The notes beneath the pieces are model-generated. The model did not search any database. It saw only the letters and a list, made by a program, of their open reading frames with translations, and was not told the DNA's origin. A stretch of DNA of 64,000 bases from Bacillota bacterium (lineage in GTDB: Bacteria > Bacillota > Clostridia > Peptostreptococcales > Anaerovoracaceae). Below are positions 45,787-54,250 of the stretch, piece after piece (position 1 is the stretch's first letter; every line of letters begins with the position of its first letter). Made by a program: the position numbers and the translations under genes. Location: the NCBI GenBank assembly GCA_017443515.1, contig JAFRXM010000003.1, positions 1 to 64,000 of the forward strand, written 5' to 3'.

Positions 45787-47955
45787 ATGAAAAGACGGAA
45801 TCTGGCCATTATCGCATTGGTTCTTTTTTGCGTATGCATCCTTGCACTGACTGCATGCACCGCGCAAAGCAGCGGCAACAACGCTGCAAACAATGCCAAC
45901 GCGGCTGATGAAAACACTGTGCCCGGCAACAACGCAGAGGACGATACCCTCCCCCACAACGGCATTCCTGTTGTGACCATCAACATCGATGAGTCGAAAG
46001 GAACTATCGCGGACATGCTTGCCAGCCCGAACCACGAGGTCTACACTTACGGCACGCTGTCGATCGATGTTCCGGAGGGCTTCCATTACAGCGATTACCC
46101 GGATCTTGATCTTAAAAGCTACAAGGATCTGGAGATCAGCCTGCGCGGGCGCGGCAATTCTACCTGGCACGTAAGCGAAAAGAAACCGTTCAAGATCAAG
46201 CTTGATAAAAAGGAAGATATCTTCAGCTTCGGAAAAAACAAGCACTGGGTGCTTCTTGCCAACGCGCTCGATCCGTCCCTCATCAGGAACAGAATCACTT
46301 ACAGGCTCTGCGAGACGCTGAACTTTGATTACACGCCGCAGGGCGTTCCTGTGGATCTTGTGATGAGCGGGAGCCAATACGGCACCAGATACCTCGGAAG
46401 CTACCTCCTGGGCGAAAATATCCGCGTCGGTGAGAACCGCCTGGACATAGGCGAGCTGGAAGAGGACGACGTTGACATGCCCGGCATCAGCGGCGGTTAC
46501 CTGATCCAGAACGCTCTGCAGGTACCGGAAGGCTCCCCGAACAGATTCATTACCAAGCGCGGGGAGACCTGGGCCACAGACACGCCTTCCTTTGACCTGA
46601 TAGACGGCGGGTATAAAAACGACGCGCAAAGAGACTACATCAGAAACCATCTCAATACTGTCGAGGACGCGCTTTTTGAAGGCGGCGATGCGTATAAGGA
46701 GTTTTTGGACGTAAAGGCTGCGGCAAGCTACTGGCTGATCAACACTCTGGCCGGAAATCTCGATGCATACAAGACAAGCAGCACATACATCTACAAGGTG
46801 CGCGACACAGACGGCACAACAGGCAAGATGTACTGGGGGCCGATCTGGGATTATGACTACGCCTGGGATCAGAACGAGACGTACGAAGGCATGCGGGCAG
46901 GCCATTCGTGGGTGAAGCCCCTGTTCACGGACCGCTCTGAAGGCGGCTTCCTGGAGGAAGTAAAAAAGCAGTGGGCGCTGCTGAGGGATGACGCCAAAAA
47001 GATAGCAGCAGACGGCGGCCTTATAGACCAGTATTACGAAGAAACAAAGCTTTCCGCCCAGCAGGACCATCTGATAGACCCGGACGGCAAGAACACAGGC
47101 GCCGAATACAGTTATAAAGAGCAGGTCGAACACCTGAAAACATGGATCAGAAACAGGATAGACTGGCTCGACGAAAACATAGATTCGATCGACGCGATGG
47201 TACACACCATAACGTACGTCGTGGACGGCAAAGTCGTTGACAGGGATTACTGCGAGGTGACGGAATCCCTCATGCTGCGCGCGACAGCGCCTGATAAGGA
47301 AGGCTTCATATACAAAGGCTGGGAGGACGAGGACGGCAACATTTACGAGTTCGATATCGAAACAGACCACGATACAACACTTACAGCAAAGTACATCGAC
47401 GAGAAGGACGCTCCGCTGCCTTCCGATATCATCTTTGCCAAGAGCGATGACGCCATCCGCTTCGATCCCGAAAACAAGGTCTACCTGATGCAGTGGTACG
47501 TGCTTCCCGCCGATGCGTTCTTCAGGAATGTTGAATTTACGAGCAGCGATGAAAACATCGCCAGCGTGAACGAAGACGGCGAAGTGACCATACTGGCGCC
47601 GGGCACAGTTACGATCACAGTTACAACTGTAAACGGAATAAGCCGGGATTTCAGGCTGGTGATCACCGAAGACGAGCTGCCCCGTCCGGAAAAGATCGCT
47701 CCGGAGCAGGACGTGATCCGCATGAAGGTCGGAGAAGAGACGCATATCGTAATGCACACGGAGCCCGCCATCTCCAGATTCGACGAGTACACTTACGGAA
47801 GTGAAAACTCTGATATAGCGGAAGTGGATGTCCTTGGAATAGTCGAGGCTGTCGCGGAAGGTACCACACGCATCCACGTTAGCGCAAACACATATACAGA
47901 CAGCGGCGATACTATCAGCTGCGACACCTGGGTCACAGTGATAGTGGAGCCTTGA
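45787..47955 (+). CDS. CotH-kinase-domain lipoprotein with Big2-like C-terminal domains
   Basis: A 722-residue surface protein. The lipobox LTAC lies at about residue 24, followed by an Asn/Ala-rich linker. The CotH kinase-like domain spans about residues 75-460: GRGNSTWHVSEKKPFKIKL, HWVLLANALDPSLIRNRI, and the acidic motif GPIWDYDYAWD. After it come an InlB-repeat-like module (about 470-540, FIYKGWEDEDGNIYEF) and two Big2-like modules (about 565-625 and 640-720, with VTILAPGTVTITVTT). CotH proteins phosphorylate partner proteins in spore coats; an extracellular role is inferred here from the lipobox. It is monocistronic, ahead of a clear terminator. Confidence 0.9.
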   Translation: MKRRNLAIIALVLFCVCILALTACTAQSSGNNAANNANAADENTVPGNNAEDDTLPHNGIPVVTINIDESKGTIADMLASPNHEVYTYGTLSIDVPEGFHYSDYPDLDLKSYKDLEISLRGRGNSTWHVSEKKPFKIKLDKKEDIFSFGKNKHWVLLANALDPSLIRNRITYRLCETLNFDYTPQGVPVDLVMSGSQYGTRYLGSYLLGENIRVGENRLDIGELEEDDVDMPGISGGYLIQNALQVPEGSPNRFITKRGETWATDTPSFDLIDGGYKNDAQRDYIRNHLNTVEDALFEGGDAYKEFLDVKAAASYWLINTLAGNLDAYKTSSTYIYKVRDTDGTTGKMYWGPIWDYDYAWDQNETYEGMRAGHSWVKPLFTDRSEGGFLEEVKKQWALLRDDAKKIAADGGLIDQYYEETKLSAQQDHLIDPDGKNTGAEYSYKEQVEHLKTWIRNRIDWLDENIDSIDAMVHTITYVVDGKVVDRDYCEVTESLMLRATAPDKEGFIYKGWEDEDGNIYEFDIETDHDTTLTAKYIDEKDAPLPSDIIFAKSDDAIRFDPENKVYLMQWYVLPADAFFRNVEFTSSDENIASVNEDGEVTILAPGTVTITVTTVNGISRDFRLVITEDELPRPEKIAPEQDVIRMKVGEETHIVMHTEPAISRFDEYTYGSENSDIAEVDVLGIVEAVAEGTTRIHVSANTYTDSGDTISCDTWVTVIVEP

Positions 47956-47987
47956 TCCTGGTCCAAGCGCACCCGAAAAGAGCAATG

Positions 47988-48031
47988 AAAACCCCTGCTT
48001 TTCCTTCAGTTTTGGGAAGAACAGGGGTTTT
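47988..48031 (+). terminator. Terminator after the CotH lipoprotein gene
   Basis: AAAACCCCTG and CAGGGGTTTT form a 10-bp stem around a 24-base loop. It is nearly symmetrical and would also work in the opposite direction. Confidence 0.8.
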
Positions 48032-48127
48032 AGAAATGACGGGAAATATTCCCAAAAAAGTTTTTTGTCAGGTTTCTGGCCTCTCATCCGTATTATGGGT
48101 GAGAACACTTTCAGGAGAACGCATTTG

Positions 48128-48607
48128 ATGTCTCAATTGGATCCAAAAGAAGCAGAACGGCTGGTAGACACGTATTCCGACATGATCCTAAGGATCAGCT
48201 GGCACTACCTCAGGTCTGCCGCCGACGCCGACGATATCTGTCAGAACGTGTTCCTGAAGCTGCTTTCGGGCAATCACAGTTTCGAAAGTCCCGAACACGA
48301 AAAGGCCTGGATCATCAGGACCGCGATAAACGCCTGCAAGGATGAGCTCAGGCAGGCAAGAAGGAATGTCGTAGTGCTGGACGAGAGCCTCAAAGTGGCA
48401 GCAGAAGAGCCCGCCACGGGCGAGGTGCTGGACGCTGTGAAGCGCCTGCCGCTCAAGTACAGGGAAGTCATCTATCTCTACTATTACGAGAGTTATTCCG
48501 TAAAGGAGATAGCAGAACTTCTCGGTAAGAGCCAGGATGCTGTCATGAAGCAGCTCAGCAGGGGCAGGAAGAAACTCAGAGAATTTTTGGAGGACGAAAA
48601 TGGATAG
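48128..48607 (+). CDS. ECF-type RNA polymerase sigma factor
   Basis: A 159-residue sigma-70-family factor with regions 2 and 4 only. Region 2 holds YSDMILRISWHYLRSAADADDICQ, and region 4 holds LPLKYREVIYLYYYESYSVK followed by the recognition helix around KSQDAVMKQLSRGRKKL. The ATG at 48128 has AGGAG about 11 bases upstream. It overlaps the next gene, a membrane protein of anti-sigma build, by 8 bases, so the two form a coupled sigma/anti-sigma pair. The target genes are unknown; the neighbouring CotH lipoprotein and its own operon are candidates. Confidence 0.93.
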   Translation: MSQLDPKEAERLVDTYSDMILRISWHYLRSAADADDICQNVFLKLLSGNHSFESPEHEKAWIIRTAINACKDELRQARRNVVVLDESLKVAAEEPATGEVLDAVKRLPLKYREVIYLYYYESYSVKEIAELLGKSQDAVMKQLSRGRKKLREFLEDENG

Positions 48608-49448
48608 GGATCAGGCAATTAAAGGATACAAAGAGGCTGTGGAGGAGCTGCGCTTTTCTGCAGCGGCCAAAGCAGGGATGAAGGAACGGCTGCTGGCTAC
48701 TTCCGGCGCCGGGCGGGAAACTTCAAGGGCAGCGGCCCGCGAAGGCATCTTTACCCTTCTGGAAAGACGCTTCCGCTTAAAACCCGCCGTTGCGGCGCTG
48801 CTTGCTGTTGTGATAGTGCTCTGTGCGACAACCGGAGCCCTGGCCGCGACTGGCACGCTTTCAAAGATGTTCGGTTTCTGGGCAGACGACGAATTCATAA
48901 GCTGGGGAGAGATGGTCCGTGTACCATTTGATATGGAGAAGTATTACGAGTACGCGGATCAGCAAGTTCTGGGAACGGAAGACTCGCCGGATTATTATAC
49001 GGTCTTCGAAACCGAAGAGGAACTGACAAAAGCCACCGGTCTTAAGCTCACTCACACTGACGACGTGAAGCTTAAAGATATAGTCTTCGATGTCAGTGAG
49101 AAGTACCACATCGTGCACTTGTGTATAGTCAACGCGACAGCAGAAGGACAGACATACACCATCAACGCGCAGTTTGCCCTGGATGGTTTTGAAAATGATC
49201 TGGGTTACGGCACAGGCAGCTACCGTTCGAAAAAGATCGTGGAATATGCCGAGGGCAAAAAAGCCATCTACATTGTGAATAGTAACAAGGTGCCCGTCTA
49301 CGGCAAGAACGGCAACGTCTCTGGCCATGCACACTCTCTGGCTGTCTACTTCGAAGAACAGGGCATCCAGTATCAGGTATATACAGTCGATACTGAGGAA
49401 GGCCGTGCCTTTGCAGACGCAGTCATCAGGTCCTTCCACGGTAACTGA
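48600..49448 (+). CDS. Probable anti-sigma factor (single-pass membrane protein)
   Basis: A 282-residue protein. The first about 60 residues are cytosolic and helical, one membrane helix (residues about 62-83) follows, and an extracytoplasmic sensor-like domain of about 200 residues comes last. That build, plus the 8-base overlap with the ECF sigma gene, supports an anti-sigma role. No zinc-binding HxxxCxxC motif is visible, so it belongs to a non-ZAS type similar to DUF4179 proteins. The signal is unknown. Confidence 0.8.
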   Translation: MDRDQAIKGYKEAVEELRFSAAAKAGMKERLLATSGAGRETSRAAAREGIFTLLERRFRLKPAVAALLAVVIVLCATTGALAATGTLSKMFGFWADDEFISWGEMVRVPFDMEKYYEYADQQVLGTEDSPDYYTVFETEEELTKATGLKLTHTDDVKLKDIVFDVSEKYHIVHLCIVNATAEGQTYTINAQFALDGFENDLGYGTGSYRSKKIVEYAEGKKAIYIVNSNKVPVYGKNGNVSGHAHSLAVYFEEQGIQYQVYTVDTEEGRAFADAVIRSFHGN

Positions 49449-49471
49449 GACCGTTGCTTAAGAGCACCAAT

Positions 49472-50314
49472 CTAAAACATGAAAAGCGCTTCTGCATTCA
49501 GATGGCTGATCCTGTGCATCTCTTCTTCTGAAAAATCCATTTGATCAAGGATATCAAAATAACGCTCCATGATTTTTGCTGGTTCAACGCTTCTGCTGAA
49601 GGGCCAGTCTGTAGCGAAGAGAAGTCTCTCTGTTCCGAATTCTCTTAATATCGTATTTGTCTTTTTTATACCGTACCTGTCCACAAAATCCGGAAGGATC
49701 GATGAAATGTCGAAAAACGCATTCAGTTTTACGGCATCTTTCCACTGAAATCCGCCAAGATGACATACGATGACCTTTAATCCGAAGTGTCTATCCATCC
49801 AGCGTCCTATTCTTTCCGGAGAACAATACTCATCTCTGTCCTGCTCTCTTGCACTGGAAGGATATGAATGAACAGCAATGACGCGGTCATGTTTTACAGC
49901 ATACTCAGCGATTATATCATTATACGCATCATCAATATTCATCCCGCTGTTATTGGGGTGAAGTTTGATGCCGCAAAATTTTGTATGCGCAAAGGTTTTC
50001 TGTATCTGCGCGCATATGCTTTCTGCAGTATTCCTTGTATCCACATCGGCAAAGCAATGAAACCTGCAATCCTTTTCGCAAATGCTAAGCATATTCTGAT
50101 GAACTGCATCAATCGTAAAGTCCATGGACATCAGCCAGGGATCATTAAAAGGCATAACTACTGCTTTTTGAATATTGAATTGATCCATGAGCCTCCGGTA
50201 ACCGGCAGCAGTTGCAAAGGAAAACTCATCGTCTGAATCCGGGTTGGCAGCATGAACCTCATCCGGAATGATATGCACATGTGCATCGATCTTCGGAATC
50301 TCTCTCCAATTCAT
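49472..50314 (-). CDS. Amidohydrolase-family (TIM-barrel) metal-dependent hydrolase
   Basis: A 280-residue protein with the HxH metal motif in KIDAHVHIIPDE near residue 10. Later barrel ligands are FCGIKLHPNN, AVHSYP, VCHLGGFQW and FATDWPFSRS. It matches the amidohydrolase-2 group (decarboxylase/lactonase-like TIM-barrel enzymes); the substrate is unknown. The ATG at 50314 has GGAGGAG upstream. Codon use is AT-richer than in the housekeeping genes nearby, in keeping with the accessory patch. A 22-base palindrome lies 46 bases upstream of the start. Confidence 0.88.
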   Translation of the reverse strand: MNWREIPKIDAHVHIIPDEVHAANPDSDDEFSFATAAGYRRLMDQFNIQKAVVMPFNDPWLMSMDFTIDAVHQNMLSICEKDCRFHCFADVDTRNTAESICAQIQKTFAHTKFCGIKLHPNNSGMNIDDAYNDIIAEYAVKHDRVIAVHSYPSSAREQDRDEYCSPERIGRWMDRHFGLKVIVCHLGGFQWKDAVKLNAFFDISSILPDFVDRYGIKKTNTILREFGTERLLFATDWPFSRSVEPAKIMERYFDILDQMDFSEEEMHRISHLNAEALFMF

Positions 50315-50359
50315 ATCAGCGCTCCTCCAGGCACTTACAATCGAATTAAATCGTAATTT

Positions 50360-50381
50360 CAATCGTAAATTTTTACGATTG
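50360..50381. promoter_or_regulatory. Perfect 22-base operator-like palindrome
   Basis: CAATCGTAAA-TT-TTTACGATTG has ten-base arms. Half-sites (ATCGTAA and ATCGAAT) repeat at 50342-50357. It lies in the AT-rich leader of the amidohydrolase gene, an expected place for a repressor site. The cognate regulator is not identified. Confidence 0.6.
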
Positions 50382-50460
50382 ATGTTTTACTCTTTTTCCG
50401 TATTCCAACGCTTTTCATTAGCTCAATTCGCTACATAGAACAGTATTATCAACTATAGCA

Positions 50461-50486
50461 GAAAAAGCGGTTATAACCGCCTTTTC
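50461..50486. terminator. Terminator behind the 50506 gene, usable in both directions
   Basis: GGCGGTTATAACCGC forms a short GC stem with an A-run on one side and a T-run on the other (minus strand ends CCGCTTTTTCT). It lies about 20 bases after the stop of the minus-strand membrane protein gene. Confidence 0.65.
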
Positions 50487-50505
50487 TGCTTTTCTTAATA
50501 AAGCG

Positions 50506-51018
50506 TTATCGCTCTTGATCGTCTCTGTATGTAAATGCTTTTACAACTGGTCGAACTATCAATAGCCCAATTATCAATAAAGCGATTGCAGCAATGATCA
50601 CAGCGCGCCTAAAACCATCCGCAAAACCAAGATTATCTGGTATTTCTTCTAAATCGACTTCTTTGAACCATTTTCCATCTTGACGATCTTCGGCCTTTGG
50701 CACGTAAAGATAAAATTTCGATTGATCTTTGTGCTTTAACTTCACCTCGAAGACCAAATGCTCCGGCAGATATTGATACCATTTTGGATCCGCATGTAAA
50801 AATATACTTTCAACAACATCTCTATGCGCGACAGGATAATCTGCGTCTTTAGCAGTATCAGCAATCAGTTGTTTTTTAAGCATATAAACATAGTATTCCG
50901 ATCTCGAGATCACATTGCGTTTGGAGTATGTTCTTGCAGTATTCACATACAATGCAAACAGAAATACTCCGGCAACGATAATTGAGATAACAACTTTTAC
51001 TACTTTTTGTTTATTCAT
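50506..51018 (-). CDS. Hypothetical two-helix membrane protein
   Basis: A 170-residue protein with an N-terminal membrane helix (residues about 8-26), an extracytoplasmic domain of about 100 residues and a C-terminal membrane helix (about 137-157) ending in a basic tail. No family is recognised. The ATG at 51018 lacks a good ribosome binding site; an in-frame TTG at 51042 gives an 8-residue extension. The AT-rich codon use resembles the neighbouring AlbA-domain gene and differs from the rest of the window, suggesting acquisition. Confidence 0.68.
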   Translation of the reverse strand: MNKQKVVKVVISIIVAGVFLFALYVNTARTYSKRNVISRSEYYVYMLKKQLIADTAKDADYPVAHRDVVESIFLHADPKWYQYLPEHLVFEVKLKHKDQSKFYLYVPKAEDRQDGKWFKEVDLEEIPDNLGFADGFRRAVIIAAIALLIIGLLIVRPVVKAFTYRDDQER

Positions 51019-51110
51019 ATGTTTGCGGATGTTCCGGTCCAAACTTCGAGCCCTTTAATCAATCTGGTACCAAAAGTATAGTATGCAAAATTTAGTATAT
51101 TCCAATTACA

Positions 51111-52511
51111 TTACTTACTTACTACTTCCCAATATCCACCACGGGCCGAGCCATGTCGGATCAAACGTCCACTATCGCGTAATGCCTTGATGTTTCTTTC
51201 AATAGTCCTTACAGTTACATTAAATTGTTCCGCAAGAGCTTTTGCAGAGATTTTATCATTGTTTACAATAGCTATTATTATTTTATCCTGTATATCTTTT
51301 GGTTCACCGACATTTTCACCGACATTACCGACATTTTCACCGACACGGCTCGGTGCAATGTTACGGTATAAATTGACCCTGAACATGTCATCGAATTCTA
51401 TAAACTCAGGATCTCGCAGGCCGTATTCCTTTGCAACAGCAATAATCCTTTTAATACCTGTTCCCCAGGATTCCACAAGTCCCATCTGGCTGAACACATT
51501 TGCGATGGCTCTGTTTCTGATGCTTGAACGGCCGTTCATCATCGCCTCATAGGTCAGACCATTATATAGTCCCCCGGGAGATGTGACTTCAAGTCTGTCA
51601 TCATAAACAGCGACCTGCACACAGGATTCCTCCGTATAGCTTCTGTGACAGTGTGCGTTAATGATCATCTCTCTTATGGCGGCAACAGGAAGTTCATATG
51701 ATTCTCTTCTTACCAGCCCATCTATAACAGCGCCCAGCCGGATGTTCCGTAAAACAAAATCTACTGCAGCCTCTATCTGTTCGTAAAGAGGGCCGGTATA
51801 GTCGCGATGATCCAGAAATACGGTTCTTTCAGTTCCCTTGAATACAGCGCACTGAGTTTTGGAAAACTGAAAATAGTCAGAAGACAAAAGCACAAAGGCA
51901 TTGCTTGCATCCATTGTTCCGTTATTATCTTTAAGAAGCTTCCAATTAACAAGCTGCGCTTTGGTAACAGGCCGGTTCTCAAGCCCTGTTTGGCTTCTAA
52001 AAGACTTGACGTCGCTACAAAGCTTCCTAATGGCCTTATCGGTTACTTTATAACCTATACATGTCTGCTCATCCCAAGAGATGCGGCTGCCCTCCATCTC
52101 AAGCTCTTTTATCTTTTCCTGATTTGCCAGTCTTGTAGTTCCGGCGACCCGAATATAAGTGCCTTTATCTTTACCTTTCGACTTCAAATAATATGGCCTG
52201 TTCTGCCCGGGTTCAATCGTGACTTCAATTACAGTCTTTCCCTCGACAGTCTTTGGCTCTATGTCCGGAACGATCTGCGGAATACAGGAATCGGACACCA
52301 CACTGGCAATGGCGTCCATTGTAGAAAACACCAGGTCCTCACTGATCCCTACAACCGTCCGAGTCTGGTCTTCAACGCCTACGACAATAGTACCACCCTG
52401 CGTGTTAGCAAACGCGATCACCGTTTTTATATATTTGCTCGAATCCTTGGGTAATTCCACCTTGAATTCCAGGTTCTTGGATTCGCCTTTTATTATTTCA
52501 TCTATAGTCAT
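51111..52511 (-). CDS. AlbA_2/Schlafen-type ATP-binding transcriptional regulator
   Basis: A 466-residue COG2865-type protein. The N-terminal AlbA_2 domain holds ESKNLEFKVELPKDSSKYIK and FANTQGGTIVVGVED. The central GHKL-like or linker region includes REMIINAHCHRSYTEESCVQ and SPGGLYNGLTYEAMM. The C-terminal winged helix follows a short VGENVGNVGENVG repeat at about residue 388. Such genes are common on mobile and defence-linked islands. The downstream 50506 gene lies about 70-90 bases away on the same strand. Regulatory targets are unknown. Confidence 0.88.
   Translation of the reverse strand: MTIDEIIKGESKNLEFKVELPKDSSKYIKTVIAFANTQGGTIVVGVEDQTRTVVGISEDLVFSTMDAIASVVSDSCIPQIVPDIEPKTVEGKTVIEVTIEPGQNRPYYLKSKGKDKGTYIRVAGTTRLANQEKIKELEMEGSRISWDEQTCIGYKVTDKAIRKLCSDVKSFRSQTGLENRPVTKAQLVNWKLLKDNNGTMDASNAFVLLSSDYFQFSKTQCAVFKGTERTVFLDHRDYTGPLYEQIEAAVDFVLRNIRLGAVIDGLVRRESYELPVAAIREMIINAHCHRSYTEESCVQVAVYDDRLEVTSPGGLYNGLTYEAMMNGRSSIRNRAIANVFSQMGLVESWGTGIKRIIAVAKEYGLRDPEFIEFDDMFRVNLYRNIAPSRVGENVGNVGENVGEPKDIQDKIIIAIVNNDKISAKALAEQFNVTVRTIERNIKALRDSGRLIRHGSARGGYWEVVSK
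51305..51346 (-). repeat. Short in-frame tandem repeat in the AlbA-domain gene
   Basis: Imperfect copies of ACCGACATT with TTC inserts encode VGENVGNVGENVG between the ATPase-like core and the winged helix. Homologous regulators often carry variable repeats here. Confidence 0.65.
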
Positions 52512-52605
52512 ATATTTACCACCCTTAGAGCTAATACGCTTGAATACTATTATATCATATTACCTCTATTTGCTGTTCAAAATCTCAATAATCATAAAGG
52601 CTTTG

Positions 52606-52989
52606 ATGGTAAACACTTTTGCAGGAATACTTGAAGTTAATCCCAAAGCTCTCACCATACCGGACATCGATACCTATATAGGTCTGATGCACACTCTGTT
52701 TGCTCTGGAAGACAGATATGGGCTTACAGCAGATATTGACGATGATGGATCTGTCGTTTTTAAGATCGATCGAAGCCAGTCCGTGCAAGCCGATGCCTTC
52801 TACAAGGAAGCTGAGTGCTGGGCCAAGATATCTCACCAATACAAGAACGGAGAGATCGATAAAGACTCTTACGATCAGTTCCGTTATACCTATCCTGAGC
52901 AGAATCCCGACTACCGCCATATTCCTCAGCTTTCTCCTGATCTGGAAAAACAGCTTCGCAAAGCTGCAAAAAAGGCTCTTAAGGAATGA
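52606..52989 (+). CDS. Hypothetical protein, 127 residues
   Basis: A soluble protein rich in acidic and aromatic residues (for example IDKDSYDQFRYTYPEQNPDY) with a Lys-rich C-terminus (RKAAKKALKE). No domain is recognised. The ATG at 52606 follows AAAGG. It is divergent from the AlbA-domain gene and lies in the AT-rich stretch next to the guaA 3' end. It may be accessory cargo; a truncated remnant of a larger gene cannot be excluded. Confidence 0.6.
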   Translation: MVNTFAGILEVNPKALTIPDIDTYIGLMHTLFALEDRYGLTADIDDDGSVVFKIDRSQSVQADAFYKEAECWAKISHQYKNGEIDKDSYDQFRYTYPEQNPDYRHIPQLSPDLEKQLRKAAKKALKE

Positions 52990-53023
52990 TTTTCTGTCTC
53001 CGCTGCAGAGCTTTATTCCACGT

Positions 53024-53063
53024 AAAAAGCCCCTCGCTGCTTAATCTGCAGTCAGGGGCTTAT
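53024..53063 (-). terminator. Terminator downstream of guaA (minus strand)
   Basis: AAGCCCCT and AGGGGCTT plus an inner GCTGC/GCAG pairing form the stem; on the minus strand it is followed by TTTTTAC. It lies about 165 bases after the guaA stop, an unusually long gap that also holds the tandem repeat at 53148-53169. Confidence 0.7.
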
Positions 53064-53147
53064 ATAATACAGTTAACTCTTAAGCCGCTGGTTTTTATTC
53101 CAGGACCCGCAAGCCACTTGATACACAGAATAATGCGTTTTTAGTCC

Positions 53148-53169
53148 GTGTTATCAAAGTGTTATCAAA
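53148..53169. repeat. Perfect 11-base tandem direct repeat next to the guaA 3' end
   Basis: GTGTTATCAAA occurs twice without a spacer (53148-53158, 53159-53169), 57 bases beyond the guaA stop. Together with an imperfect hairpin at 53182-53218 it resembles recombinase arm sites flanking an integration point. No integrase gene is present. Confidence 0.6.
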
Positions 53170-53225
53170 AGAATTCTGTGAAGCCAGAACCCGTTGAAAT
53201 TACTGGGTTTCTTCGGCTCTTGCTA

Positions 53226-54215
53226 CTATTCGTATTCCACCGTGGCGGGGGGCTTGGGTGTGAAGTCGTAGAGGACGCGGTTGATGCCGGGGACCTCGGT
53301 GGTGATGCGCTGCACGAGGCGGTCGATCAGGTCGGCGGGGAGGTGCTCTACGGTAACTTCTACGACGTCCACGGTATTGATGGCGCGGATGATGCAGGGC
53401 CAGTCGAAGGTGCGCTTGCCGTTCTTGATGCCGGTGGACTTGAAGTCGGGCACGACGGTGAAGTACTGCCAGACTTTGCCCTCAAGGCCGGCTTTGGCGA
53501 ACTCTTCGCGAAGGATGGCGTCGGACTCGCGGACGGCCTCGAGCCTGTCGCGTGTGATGGCGCCCACGCAGCGGACTCCCAGGCCGGGGCCGGGGAAGGG
53601 CTGGCGGAAGACCATGCTGTCGGGAAGGCCCAGGGCTTTGCCGACGACGCGGACCTCATCCTTATAAAGGAGCTTGACGGGCTCTACGAGCTCGAAATCC
53701 TTCATGTCTTCTGGAAGGCCTCCGACGTTGTGGTGGGCCTTGATGCCATCCTTGGATTCCAGGATGTCCGGGTATATGGTGCCCTGGCCGAGGAAGCTGA
53801 TGCCGGAGAGCTTGCGGGCTTCTTCGGCAAAGACCTCTATGAAGATGCGGCCTATGATCTTGCGCTTGGTCTCCGGGTCGGAGACGCCGGCAAGAGCGTT
53901 GAGGAAGCGGTCGACTGCGTCCACGTATACGAGATTGAGGTCGAACTCCTCGCCGAAGACTTTGCAGACCTGCTCGGGCTCGCCTTTGCGCAGAAGGCCG
54001 TGGTTGACGTGCACGCAGGTGAGGCGCTTGCCTATGGCTTTGGAGATGAGCGCCGCGCAGACGGAGGAGTCTACGCCGCCGGAAAGGGCCAACAGCACCT
54101 GACCGTCCGGGCCGACCTGCTTGTTGATGGCTGCGATCTGCTCTTCTATGAACGCCTGGGCGAGCTCGGGAGTTGTGATCCTCTGCATTGATTCTGGTCT
54201 TACATCTGTTTGCAT
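53226..54215 (-). CDS. guaA: GMP synthase, ATP-pyrophosphatase subunit (split type)
   Basis: A 329-residue protein that converts XMP to GMP. It contains the PPi loop LLALSGGVDSSVCAALISK (residues about 41-59) and the C-terminal dimerisation domain with PFPGPGLGVRCVG and the ending TPKPPATVEYE. The N-terminal glutamine amidotransferase domain found in most bacterial GuaA proteins (about 190 residues) is absent, and the upstream 63 bases leave no room for it. It is thus the archaeal-type split form and needs a separate glutaminase or free ammonia. AAGGAG precedes the ATG. It is co-oriented with guaB. Confidence 0.95.
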   Translation of the reverse strand: MQTDVRPESMQRITTPELAQAFIEEQIAAINKQVGPDGQVLLALSGGVDSSVCAALISKAIGKRLTCVHVNHGLLRKGEPEQVCKVFGEEFDLNLVYVDAVDRFLNALAGVSDPETKRKIIGRIFIEVFAEEARKLSGISFLGQGTIYPDILESKDGIKAHHNVGGLPEDMKDFELVEPVKLLYKDEVRVVGKALGLPDSMVFRQPFPGPGLGVRCVGAITRDRLEAVRESDAILREEFAKAGLEGKVWQYFTVVPDFKSTGIKNGKRTFDWPCIIRAINTVDVVEVTVEHLPADLIDRLVQRITTEVPGINRVLYDFTPKPPATVEYE

Positions 54216-54250
54216 TATTCTGTGCTCCTTTTGGTAAATGAATGTATTAG

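Noticed and set aside
48065..48096. TTGTCA and TATTAT before the ECF sigma gene as a promoter.
   Set aside because: The spacer is 20 bases, too long for a standard promoter. An ECF-type autoregulated promoter is possible but no motif could be fixed.
45754..48108. A minus-strand open frame of 784 codons opposite the CotH lipoprotein gene.
   Set aside because: It crosses the plus-strand terminator and promoter regions, its protein is low-complexity and hydrophobic-patterned without domains, and the CotH reading is clear.
51305..51346. Short regular repeats that might be a CRISPR array.
   Set aside because: The units are about 12 bases, contiguous and in frame inside the AlbA_2 gene, with no spacers.
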